DNA of 8,068 nt, from the NCBI GenBank assembly GCA_030727685.1, contig JANRBC010000031.1:1-8068 (forward strand), written 5' to 3'. The notes under the pieces were generated by a model that did no database searches, was not told the origin of the DNA, and was given only the letters and a program-made list of their open reading frames with translations. How positions within the stretch are numbered: the stretch's first letter is position 1; each line of letters starts with the position of its first letter. The DNA is from Ilumatobacteraceae bacterium. Lineage in GTDB: Bacteria > Actinomycetota > Acidimicrobiia > Acidimicrobiales > Ilumatobacteraceae. Shown here piece after piece: positions 1-6,127 of this stretch. The position numbers were made by a program, and so were the translations under genes.

Positions 1-299
1 TGGTTATTGCTGAGGCAAAGAAGCGTGCCGAATCTGCAGACATATATAAGGAAGCTGGTCGCCACGACGCCGAGGCGGCAGAACGGGCAGAGTTGGCGAT
101 TCTTGAGCGGTATTTGCCCGCCCAGATGAGCGATGCGGATCTTGAAAAGATCATTGAATCTGCAATCGCCGAGGCGGCGGGTCAAGGGCTGACTGGTCCA
201 AAGGCGATGGGTGCGGTAGTTAAAGCAGTGCGCGGGCAGGCAGGTGCGGGGGCCGATGGGGCAAAAATCGCCAATTTGGTGAAGTCAAAACTGCTCTAA
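1..299 (+). CDS. yqeY: YqeY family protein (GatB/YqeY domain), 3' part only
   Basis: The gene runs in from the left edge; the first complete codon is at base 3 and TAA is at 297-299, leaving the last 98 residues of a family that is usually about 150 residues long. The visible part has the charged helix KKRAESADIYKEAGR, then the block LERYLPAQMSDADLEKII, and the C-terminal MGAVVKAVRGQAGAGADGAK with NLVKSKLL. These match the YqeY C-terminal half, where the usual pattern is YLP..(S/D)..EL followed by MG.VMK.....G.ADG..V...V. The family resembles the tail domain of the GatB subunit of the tRNA-dependent amidotransferase, but its own cellular role is poorly defined. It lies 102 bases upstream of the transporter operon, which has its own promoter, so a functional link is not implied. 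No convincing terminator hairpin follows it. Confidence 0.88.
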   Translation, partial: VIAEAKKRAESADIYKEAGRHDAEAAERAELAILERYLPAQMSDADLEKIIESAIAEAAGQGLTGPKAMGAVVKAVRGQAGAGADGAKIANLVKSKLL

Positions 300-329
300 T
301 TTTCGGGCGATTTAGAGCGCAAGTAACTT

Positions 330-358
330 TTGACACAGGGTTGGTAGGCGGGTAGCGT
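330..358 (+). promoter_or_regulatory. Predicted promoter of SBP1 and the transporter operon
   Basis: A perfect -35 hexamer TTGACA (330-335) is followed after 17 bases by TAGCGT (353-358), which keeps the TA...T core of actinobacterial -10 elements. Transcription would start near 365, giving a leader of about 37 bases before the ATG at 402. The spacer contains AGGGTTGG (337-344) and GCGGGT (348-353), both also present in the promoter region of the second SBP gene. Confidence 0.65.
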
Positions 359-385
359 AACCACAAGGTCCACTGCCTATTTCCG

Positions 386-392
386 AAGGGGG
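386..392 (+). promoter_or_regulatory. Ribosome binding site of SBP1
   Basis: AAGGGGG differs by one base from the consensus AAGGAGG and lies 9 bases before the ATG at 402. It is the strongest Shine-Dalgarno sequence in the window, fitting a binding protein made in excess, and it fixes the start codon. Confidence 0.7.
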
Positions 393-401
393 AAATTAAA
401 A

Positions 402-2126
402 ATGAAGAAGATATTCACAGGAAGTCGTCGCAAAGTTGCAGCCGTAATGGCAATTGCACTTGTTGCTTCTCTCAGCCAGGTAACAACCAGCAGTGCCTCG
501 GGTGCCAGCACACCGAAGCGCGGCGGAAAAATAACTGTCGGTATTTTCGATTCGTTTCCAGGTTTCTGTATGGCAGACAACTTGGCTAACTCCGCATTGA
601 TGGCAGGTCGCACAATTTACGAAACATGGGTCGAGCAGCGCGCCGATGGCGTGATGGTGCCGTATCTTCTTAAATCGGTTGACAAGAGCCCAGACAACAA
701 GACTTGGTTGTTGACTCTTCGCGATGGCATCAAGTTCCACGATGGCTCACCATTAGACGCCACAGCACTGCAATTGAATCTTGAAGCTAATCGCGGTACT
801 TTGTACCTCAACGGTTTGATTGGCAGATCGCCGAAGTCGCCGTCATCGGGAACGGGTGCTGGATATAACGCAAACATCACCGAAGTCATTAAAACAGGTG
901 CGATGTCAGTAACTGTGAAGTTGTATCAAGCAGACGCAACCTTCCTCGAAACGCTTTACGCATCAGGTCGAGCCTTCGCCCGATCAATTGCGCAGATCAC
1001 CGGGCCGAAGTGCTCAACAGTGCCAATTGGTACTGGTGCGTTTAAGTATGTTTCGCACAAATTGACCGAACTTGTAGTCGCGAAGAACGATAACTATTGG
1101 CGCAAAGACGCCAAGGGTGGCAAGTTGCCTTACCTTGACGGCATCACATTCACGTTCTTGCCAGACGCGCAACCACGCGTTGCCGGTGTGAAGAGTGGAA
1201 CGTTCGCCGCGTCAATGTTCTCAGTTGCGTCTGAAGCCAAACAGATGATTGATTTGGCAAAGAACAAGAAGTTGACAACTATTCGTTCACAAGAAGCATG
1301 GTATGGGTCTCATTGGCTGAACCACAAGATCGCACCGTTCAGCAGCAAGAACGCTCGACTTGCCTATTCACACGCACTAGACCGAGTGAAATGGAACAAG
1401 GTTCGCCTTAAGGGCTTAGGCACTGTTCCAGATTCGATCGTCGGAAAAGCAAACATCATGTATAACCCAAAGGGTTACGCGGGCTACGACTTGAAGAAAG
1501 CGAAACAGTATGTAGCGGCTTACAAGGCTGAAACAGGCAAAAACATGGAGTTCAGTCTCCCTTACATCAGTGCGTCAGCAGACTCAACTGCTGGGGCGCG
1601 ACTCTATAAAACGATGGCTGAAGCAGCCGGAATCAAGGTCAACCTGTTGTCAGTAACAACGGCAGAATCCATTCAAAAAGCATTTCCGATGCAGTTTCAG
1701 ATGTTGCCATTGTTGTTGATGGAAGGAACAGGAACGGCTTTCGCCTTGCCGTTCCTCGTCAGTGACACTTCAGGTGGCAACCCAACGCACTTCTTGCGCG
1801 GTGCAGCCAGGATTTCACCAGCCTTGGCCGGTCTGCAGATTTTCTACAGCATCTTGAATCTTTCGAGTTTCAAAGATGAAGTGAGCGAGAACCTGTTGTT
1901 TGCAGCACGAGCCGAGCCGAACAAGGCGAAGGCTAAGAAGCTGTACATGCAAGCAACCGAACGGTTGCAAAAAGAAGCTCACTTGACCAACATGGCGTTC
2001 ACTCAGTATCAATTGACCTACAACAAACTCGGTGGGGTTGGTAAATTGGGTCTTGCTGCAGGTGGGCAACGTTTGTTGATGACAAACTTCGGTATTGACT
2101 GGACAGGTGTTTGGTCAACCAAGTAA
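402..2126 (+). CDS. Family 5 extracellular solute-binding protein of a peptide-type ABC importer (SBP1)
   Basis: A 574-residue secreted receptor that should capture the ligand outside the membrane and pass it to the DppBC-like channel encoded downstream. A signal peptide is plain: basic n-region (K2, K3, R9, R10, K11), hydrophobic core at about 12-27 and small residues up to about 36. There is no cysteine at the cleavage region, so no lipobox. The mature part starts with TPKRGGKITVGIF and carries family blocks: TLRDGIKFHDGSPLDA (about 105-120), GTGAFKYVS (210-218) and NHKIAPF...ALDR (307-328), the usual N..PF...RQA...AIDR element. The only cysteines are C56 and C204, both conserved in SBP2, so a disulphide is likely. 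There is no LPXTG motif or C-terminal anchor. The length fits full-length family members. The substrate is unknown; peptide, nickel or other small solutes are all found in this family. Confidence 0.93.
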   Translation: MKKIFTGSRRKVAAVMAIALVASLSQVTTSSASGASTPKRGGKITVGIFDSFPGFCMADNLANSALMAGRTIYETWVEQRADGVMVPYLLKSVDKSPDNKTWLLTLRDGIKFHDGSPLDATALQLNLEANRGTLYLNGLIGRSPKSPSSGTGAGYNANITEVIKTGAMSVTVKLYQADATFLETLYASGRAFARSIAQITGPKCSTVPIGTGAFKYVSHKLTELVVAKNDNYWRKDAKGGKLPYLDGITFTFLPDAQPRVAGVKSGTFAASMFSVASEAKQMIDLAKNKKLTTIRSQEAWYGSHWLNHKIAPFSSKNARLAYSHALDRVKWNKVRLKGLGTVPDSIVGKANIMYNPKGYAGYDLKKAKQYVAAYKAETGKNMEFSLPYISASADSTAGARLYKTMAEAAGIKVNLLSVTTAESIQKAFPMQFQMLPLLLMEGTGTAFALPFLVSDTSGGNPTHFLRGAARISPALAGLQIFYSILNLSSFKDEVSENLLFAARAEPNKAKAKKLYMQATERLQKEAHLTNMAFTQYQLTYNKLGGVGKLGLAAGGQRLLMTNFGIDWTGVWSTK

Positions 2127-2141
2127 TTCGTAGTTAATTCA

Positions 2142-2175
2142 AAAGGGTGGTAGTGCGCAAGCACTACCACCCTTT
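2142..2175 (+). terminator. Intercistronic GNRA hairpin between SBP1 and the permease genes
   Basis: A perfect 15-bp stem (2142-2156 with 2161-2175) is closed by a GCAA tetraloop (2157-2160), a stable GNRA loop. It lies 16 bases after the SBP1 stop codon. The downstream side reads TTTGTACGTTTGTT, so the U-tract is interrupted and full termination is not expected. It probably acts as a partial terminator and/or a 3' barrier that stabilises SBP1 mRNA, giving more receptor than membrane protein. The paralogous hairpin after SBP2 supports its RNA structure. Confidence 0.75.
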
Positions 2176-2181
2176 GTACGT

Positions 2182-2211
2182 TTGTTAAGCAGTTCGCTTC
2201 TCGTCTAGCCT
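2182..2211 (+). promoter_or_regulatory. Possible weak internal promoter before the permease genes
   Basis: TTGTTA (2182-2187) and TAGCCT (2206-2211) are separated by 18 bases in the 130-base gap between SBP1 and the DppB-like gene. Both hexamers are imperfect. It could add transcripts for the permease and ATPase genes independently of read-through past the hairpin, but a chance match is quite possible. Confidence 0.25.
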
Positions 2212-2245
2212 GCAAAAGGCGATTATCAGAAATATTTCAAAATAC

Positions 2246-2251
2246 GAGGGG
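2246..2251 (+). promoter_or_regulatory. Ribosome binding site of the DppB-like gene
   Basis: GAGGGG ends 5 bases before the GTG at 2257. It supports the GTG start, which begins a protein with the expected short N-terminus before the first membrane helix. Confidence 0.55.
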
Positions 2252-2256
2252 ACCCG

Positions 2257-3222
2257 GTGTCGAAGATAAGTTTTTGGTTGCAGAGAATCGCACAACTGCT
2301 GATTGTGTTACTTCTCGTTACCTTTGGTGTTTCTTTGTTGTTGCGTTTGCTACCTGTGGATCTCGCGACAATTTTGCTGCCGGTTGCAAGTGAAGAAGAA
2401 CGCGTCGCATTGCGAGCAGAGTTGGGTTTTGACAAAGGACCGATTGGCTACTACTTGCAATGGCTCGGCAATTTTGTTCAAGGCGACTTCGGCAAAATTT
2501 ACTTTTCTGGCGGCACCGAAGAAGTTTCAGATCACCTAAAAGAAGCAATGCCGAGATCGTTGTTGTTGATGATCTACACCCAGATTCTGGCACTTGTTAT
2601 AGCGGTACCGTTGGGCGTGCTCTCGGCTTATCGCTCAGGTCGTCGCGCCGACAAAATAATTAGCAACTCGTTGTTTGCACTGCAATCAGTCCCCGGATTT
2701 GCAATTGCACTAATACTTGTAATTTTTCTTGGTGTCAAGTTTGGCTGGCTGCCTACTTTGGGGTACGCGCCGATCTCCGATGGCATTTGGGAGCATTCAA
2801 AGCACATGATCATGCCTGTAATTAGTTTGAGTCTTGGACTCATTGCAACGTATACACGATTGTTGCGTGCCGACATGATTACTGCCTTGCGTGAAGACTA
2901 TGTGACGATGGCTGCATCTAAGGGCTTGAGCGACAGCCGAATTTTGTGGCGTCATGTGTTGCGTCCGTCAAGCATGACACTGATGACCTCAGCGGCATTA
3001 AGCATGGGCGGTTTGATCGGTGGGGCAATTGTGATCGAAAGTATTTTTGCGACATACGGTGTCGGCTTCGAAATATTTGCGGCGATTTCGGGTCGCCAGT
3101 ACATTGCGCTGCAATCATCGGTCGCTGTGATTGCGCTGTTCTATGTGTTCTTTAACTTGGTTGTTGACATAGCTTCGGGTTTTGTTGACCCTCGTACTCG
3201 AGATCGGAGAGTAAATGCGTAA
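2257..3222 (+). CDS. dppB: ABC importer permease, DppB/OppB type
   Basis: One of two membrane subunits that form the channel of the importer; 321 residues, normal for the family. The first membrane helix is at about 9-30, followed by the family-typical extracytoplasmic loop (about 31-100). The transport domain has hydrophobic segments near 101-124, 138-160, 184-200, 244-263 and 287-310. The cytoplasmic EAA loop, which docks onto the ATPase, is at about 211-237 (EDYVTMAASKGLSDSRILWR, conserved G223). Other DppB marks are WLPTLGY (164-170), ESIFATYGVG (261-270) and the C-terminal DPRTRDR (311-317). The gene starts with GTG, 34 bases after a possible TAGCCT -10 element, and its end overlaps the next permease gene by 8 bases. 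The dpp name states the family; the transported substrate is not shown. Confidence 0.93.
   Translation: MSKISFWLQRIAQLLIVLLLVTFGVSLLLRLLPVDLATILLPVASEEERVALRAELGFDKGPIGYYLQWLGNFVQGDFGKIYFSGGTEEVSDHLKEAMPRSLLLMIYTQILALVIAVPLGVLSAYRSGRRADKIISNSLFALQSVPGFAIALILVIFLGVKFGWLPTLGYAPISDGIWEHSKHMIMPVISLSLGLIATYTRLLRADMITALREDYVTMAASKGLSDSRILWRHVLRPSSMTLMTSAALSMGGLIGGAIVIESIFATYGVGFEIFAAISGRQYIALQSSVAVIALFYVFFNLVVDIASGFVDPRTRDRRVNA
3206..3211 (+). promoter_or_regulatory. Ribosome binding site of the DppC-like gene inside dppB
   Basis: GGAGAG lies in the last codons of the DppB-like gene, 3 bases before the ATG at 3215. This fits coupled translation across the 8-base overlap. Confidence 0.5.
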
Positions 3223-4066
3223 GTTCACGAAACCGACGTGGCTCGCAATCGGCTGGCTTGGGCTGATGATGTTCTTTTCGTTATTCGGATGGTTGCTGCC
3301 ATTGAAGTCGTGGAGTTTCGTATACGAAGACGACCTTGAAGTCGGTTTGTTCTCTAGTGGGCATTTATTAGGCACAGATAGCAACGGATATGACTTGTTG
3401 TCGTCGGTTGTGGCGGGCACGCGGATGTCGATCTTTATTGCGATTGCTGCAGTCAGCTTGGGTGGATTCATCGGCAGCGTGCTCGGCATCTTGGCTGCGT
3501 ATTTGCGCGGCAAGGTCGACACAGTCATGGTGACGGTTTTTAACGTTGGTCTTTCGGTGCCGAACCTAGTTTTGGCGCTGGCGCTTGTTTCAGTGTTGGC
3601 GACCAATCTTGACATCAACCAAGCAGTGCCCACTTGGCGACGCATAATTGTGTTGGTTATGTCGCTGACCATCGTGTTGATCCCGATTCTTGGTCGAATC
3701 GCGCGGGGCGCAACCTTGTCGTGGACTAGCCGCGAATTTGTGACTGCTGCTCGCAGCATGGGAATGAAAGACTCAAAGATTATTCTTCGACACATCGTGC
3801 CGAATGTTTTGCCAGCGCTCATCGCTGTTGCGTTTTTGGCAGTGGGTGTAGTGATCATCGCCGAAGCGTCGCTTTCAATTTTGGGTGTGGGCATACCTGA
3901 CGGTGCGAGTTGGGGTGGCATGATTGCGCGTGGTCGCAACGACCTTGAATATGCGCCGCATGTTTTGTATGTGCCGATTGTGTTCTTGGCTCTTACCGTA
4001 ATTTCGACGAACCATCTCGGCGACGTCGTGCGTTCAAAACTCGACAGTCGTGAGGCCAAAGTATGA
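3215..4066 (+). CDS. dppC: ABC importer permease, DppC/OppC type
   Basis: Second membrane subunit of the channel; 283 residues, within the usual range. A first helix at about 9-30 is followed by the DppC signature LLGTDSNGYDLLSSVVAGTR (51-70), the family's LGTD..GRD.LSR..GAR motif with tyrosine 59 in place of the common arginine. Further membrane segments lie near 72-97, 108-130, 144-163, 199-222 and 250-266. The EAA loop is at about 173-197 (REFVTAARSMGMKD, G183). SLSILGVGIPDGASWGGMI (219-237) and LGDVVRSKLDSR (268-279) match the conserved end of the family. The ATG overlaps the DppB-like gene by 8 bases, and its stop overlaps the next start (ATGA at 4063-4066), so the subunits are produced together. 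A 314-residue open frame on the opposite strand (3115-4059) is judged a shadow. Confidence 0.93.
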   Translation: MRKFTKPTWLAIGWLGLMMFFSLFGWLLPLKSWSFVYEDDLEVGLFSSGHLLGTDSNGYDLLSSVVAGTRMSIFIAIAAVSLGGFIGSVLGILAAYLRGKVDTVMVTVFNVGLSVPNLVLALALVSVLATNLDINQAVPTWRRIIVLVMSLTIVLIPILGRIARGATLSWTSREFVTAARSMGMKDSKIILRHIVPNVLPALIAVAFLAVGVVIIAEASLSILGVGIPDGASWGGMIARGRNDLEYAPHVLYVPIVFLALTVISTNHLGDVVRSKLDSREAKV

Positions 4067-5040
4067 GTTCGTTATTGAGTGTCAAAAACATGTCGATCAA
4101 TTTCGACACACCACGCGGTTCGCTTGAAGCGGTTCGTGGTGTAGATATCGAGATACCTGCCGGCACGAGCGTTGGCGTTGTCGGTGAATCTGGTAGCGGC
4201 AAGACCGTGATGTGTCGCGCTGCGATGGGTTTGTTGCAAGGCAGCAATGTAAAGCGCTCGGGCACGGTCATTTTTGACGGCCACGAGTTAACTGCCATGA
4301 GCAAAGAAGAAGTTCGAAATCTCTTTGGCTCAGGCATGGCGATGATCTTCCAAGATCCAATGACTGCCTTGAACCCTGTGCGCAGAATCGGCTCGCAACT
4401 CTCTGAAGGCTTGCGAGTGCGCCTCGGTATGAGCAAAGCAGATGCTTTGGTACGCAGCAAAGAGTTGCTCGAACTTGTACGCATACCAAATGCAGCGGCC
4501 ATATTGAAGTCGTTTCCATATCAATTGTCAGGTGGCATGCGTCAGCGCGTGATGATTGCAATCGCGATCGCATGCAATCCAAAACTTCTATTTGCTGATG
4601 AGCCAACAACTGCTCTTGATGTGACCGTGCAAGCACAGATTTTGCAGTTGTTGCGCGAACTGCGTGAAGACTTGAAGATGTCGATGGTTTTAGTTACCCA
4701 CGACCTGGGCGTGGTCGCAGGCAACACCGACTATGTGGCGGTGATGTATGCGGGTGAAATCGTCGAATATGCGCCGACAACAAAACTTTTTGCAGATATG
4801 CGAATGCCGTACACAGAAGCACTGCTCGATTCGATACCAAAGATTGATCACAAGTCGGGCACACGATTGGCGATGATTGCTGGACGACTTCCAGACCCAA
4901 CTGACAGAGGTGCGGGTTGCAGTTTTGCGCCGCGCTGTAAATATGCACAAGAGAAGTGCCATAAAGAGCATCCAGAATTGAAAAAAGATCCTGATGGTCA
5001 TCTTTATCGATGTTGGTTTCCGATTGGTGTAGCAAAGTAA
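4063..5040 (+). CDS. dppD: ABC importer ATPase, DppD/OppD type, with four-cysteine C-terminal domain
   Basis: Cytoplasmic ATP-hydrolysing subunit; 325 residues, typical. All ABC motifs are intact: Walker A GESGSGKT (41-48), Q-loop FQDP (Q97), signature QLSGGMRQR (154-162), Walker B LLFADE (175-180, catalytic E180), D-loop TALD (183-186) and H-loop H213. The tail is the oligopeptide/dipeptide transporter C-terminal region (from about 245) with cysteines C286, C292, C299 and C317 spaced C-x5-C-x6-C-x17-C. That pattern is reported to hold a [4Fe-4S] cluster in some OppD-type proteins; here it is inferred. The ATG at 4063 overlaps the DppC-like stop codon by 4 bases, with GAGG at 4052-4055 as ribosome binding site. 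It is expected to pair with the DppF-like ATPase encoded next. Confidence 0.94.
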   Translation: MSSLLSVKNMSINFDTPRGSLEAVRGVDIEIPAGTSVGVVGESGSGKTVMCRAAMGLLQGSNVKRSGTVIFDGHELTAMSKEEVRNLFGSGMAMIFQDPMTALNPVRRIGSQLSEGLRVRLGMSKADALVRSKELLELVRIPNAAAILKSFPYQLSGGMRQRVMIAIAIACNPKLLFADEPTTALDVTVQAQILQLLRELREDLKMSMVLVTHDLGVVAGNTDYVAVMYAGEIVEYAPTTKLFADMRMPYTEALLDSIPKIDHKSGTRLAMIAGRLPDPTDRGAGCSFAPRCKYAQEKCHKEHPELKKDPDGHLYRCWFPIGVAK

Positions 5041-6029
5041 TGGCTGGCTCAGGCACAGCTCACATGCGTAACACCGTTGACGCGGTGTTGACCGTAAGAG
5101 ATTTGACGGTCGAGTTTCGAATTGCCAAAGACAAGATTGTCAAGGCAGTTTCGGGTTTAAGTTTTGATCTCGTTAAGGGTGAAACTTTGGCAATCGTTGG
5201 TGAGTCTGGCTGTGGCAAGACAACTTTGGCTCGTGCTGTGTTGCAACTTCCGCCGCCAAACTCTGGTGAGGTCGTGCTTGATGGCACCGATTTGACACTT
5301 TTGCCAAAAGAAAATTTGCGTTCAGCGCGAACTACGATGCAGATGATTTTTCAAGATCCGATTTCGTCTCTTGACCCGCGAATGACCGTGCATCAGTTGA
5401 TTGACGAACCGCTTGAAATTTGGGATCGTGGCACACGAGCCGAGCGTGACGAGCGGATTAACAATCTGCTGAACAATGTTGGTCTTGAACCTGAACTGGT
5501 TCTGAATCGTCGATCGTATGAGTTTTCAGGTGGTCAGTGTCAGCGCATCAGTATTGCACGCGCCCTTGCGCTTGACCCAAGAATGTTGATCTGTGACGAG
5601 CCGGTTTCGGCGCTAGACGTAAGTATTCAAGCGCAGATTTTGAACTTGCTACAAGACATGAAAGATCGTTTTGGTTTGACGATGATTTTCATTTCGCATG
5701 ACTTGGCTGTGGTCAAGGCGGTTAGCAATCGCGTGATGGTGATGTATCTCGGCAAGATTTGCGAAGTTGCGACGCCAGAAGCTTTGTACTCGAAACCAGC
5801 GCATCATTACACACGGGCTTTGCTTGACTCGGTGCCAATCGCTGACCCCACTCGACAGAGAAAAACAGAGTTGCTTCAGGGCGAGCCACCATCACCGATG
5901 AACCCACCATCGGGTTGTCGGTTTAGAACTCGCTGTGCCGCAGCGTCTGTGCTTTGCGCAGACCAAGAGCCACAATTGCACGAGGTTGCGCCCGGCCAGT
6001 TCGTGGCTTGTCATCATCCAATTGTTTAG
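5040..6029 (+). CDS. dppF: ABC importer ATPase, DppF/OppF type, with four-cysteine C-terminal domain
   Basis: Second ATPase of the heterodimer; 329 residues from the chosen start. Motifs: Walker A GESGCGKT (54-61), Q-loop FQDP (Q105), signature EFSGGQCQR (161-169, with F for the usual L and C for the usual R), Walker B MLICDE (182-187, E187), D-loop SALD (190-193) and H-loop H220. The tail PPSPMNPPSGCRFRTRC is the standard DppF ending, with cysteines C293, C299, C306 and C324 (C-x5-C-x6-C-x17-C) as in the partner ATPase. The start is taken as the ATG at 5040, which shares its A with the TAA stop of the DppD-like gene (TAATG) and implies reinitiation. In-frame ATGs at 5010 and 5064 are alternatives, since no strong ribosome binding site decides. 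All catalytic residues are present. Confidence 0.92.
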   Translation: MAGSGTAHMRNTVDAVLTVRDLTVEFRIAKDKIVKAVSGLSFDLVKGETLAIVGESGCGKTTLARAVLQLPPPNSGEVVLDGTDLTLLPKENLRSARTTMQMIFQDPISSLDPRMTVHQLIDEPLEIWDRGTRAERDERINNLLNNVGLEPELVLNRRSYEFSGGQCQRISIARALALDPRMLICDEPVSALDVSIQAQILNLLQDMKDRFGLTMIFISHDLAVVKAVSNRVMVMYLGKICEVATPEALYSKPAHHYTRALLDSVPIADPTRQRKTELLQGEPPSPMNPPSGCRFRTRCAAASVLCADQEPQLHEVAPGQFVACHHPIV

Positions 6030-6074
6030 AGGTTTAAGTCTTTAACCGAGTTTTGGTACTTAATTTAGCTGGGC

Positions 6075-6103
6075 TTGTCATGTAGGGTTGGCGGGTCTAA
6101 TCA
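6075..6103 (+). promoter_or_regulatory. Predicted promoter of SBP2
   Basis: TTGTCA (6075-6080) is followed by either TCTAAT (6096-6101, 15-base spacer, the position that aligns with the SBP1 promoter) or TAATCA (6098-6103, 17-base spacer). The spacer repeats AGGGTTG and GCGGGT from the SBP1 promoter, but lacks 4 bases between them. Transcription would start near 6108-6110, leaving a leader of about 20 bases before the ATG at 6128. It would allow SBP2 to be expressed separately from the upstream operon, from which no terminator separates it. Confidence 0.45.
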
Positions 6104-6111
6104 CCCAACTT

Positions 6112-6118
6112 GAAGGGA
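6112..6118 (+). promoter_or_regulatory. Ribosome binding site of SBP2, deciding the start
   Basis: GAAGGGA ends 9 bases before the ATG at 6128. A TTG at 6110 is in frame but would put this site inside the coding region, and it adds six residues not found in SBP1. The ATG gives MKKLFTT, aligned with MKKIFTG of SBP1. Confidence 0.65.
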
Positions 6119-6127
6119 AAATTCTTA

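Larger units (their letters stand above)
330..2175 (+). repeat. Duplicated promoter-SBP-hairpin module, copy 1
   Basis: The region from the promoter spacer through the SBP gene to the GNRA hairpin is matched in the same orientation by 6075-7899. Matching parts include AGGGTTG and GCGGGT before the gene, the gene itself, the bases AAGTAATTCG around the stop codon, and the hairpin. Inside the genes there are exact matches such as 1056-1084 with 6779-6807 (29 bases) and 1935-1960 with 7658-7683 (26 bases). Confidence 0.75.

Noticed and set aside
2229..2238. Perfect 10-base palindrome GAAATATTTC before the DppB-like gene
   Set aside because: It is short and AT-rich, has no second copy elsewhere in the window that I noticed, and such a palindrome is easily met by chance. 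It is not enough to call an operator.
3115..4059. Long open frame of 314 codons on the minus strand, opposite the DppC-like gene
   Set aside because: It mirrors a strongly supported permease gene, has a serine/threonine/arginine-rich composition with no recognisable domain, and no ribosome binding site was seen. It is best explained by base composition opposite a real gene.
5010..5039. Earlier ATG for the DppF-like gene
   Set aside because: It would overlap the DppD-like gene by 31 bases and add residues (MLVSDWCSKV) unlike the family's N-terminus. The TAATG junction at 5038-5042 is the more natural start.
6031..6047. Possible small hairpin GGTTTAAGTCTTTAACC after the DppF-like gene
   Set aside because: The arms pair only with a bulge and are AT-rich, and no U-tract follows. 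It is not a credible terminator.
6110..6127. TTG upstream extension of SBP2 (six more residues)
   Set aside because: It would swallow the GAAGGGA ribosome binding site and would be almost leaderless from the predicted promoter. The ATG at 6128 aligns with the SBP1 start.
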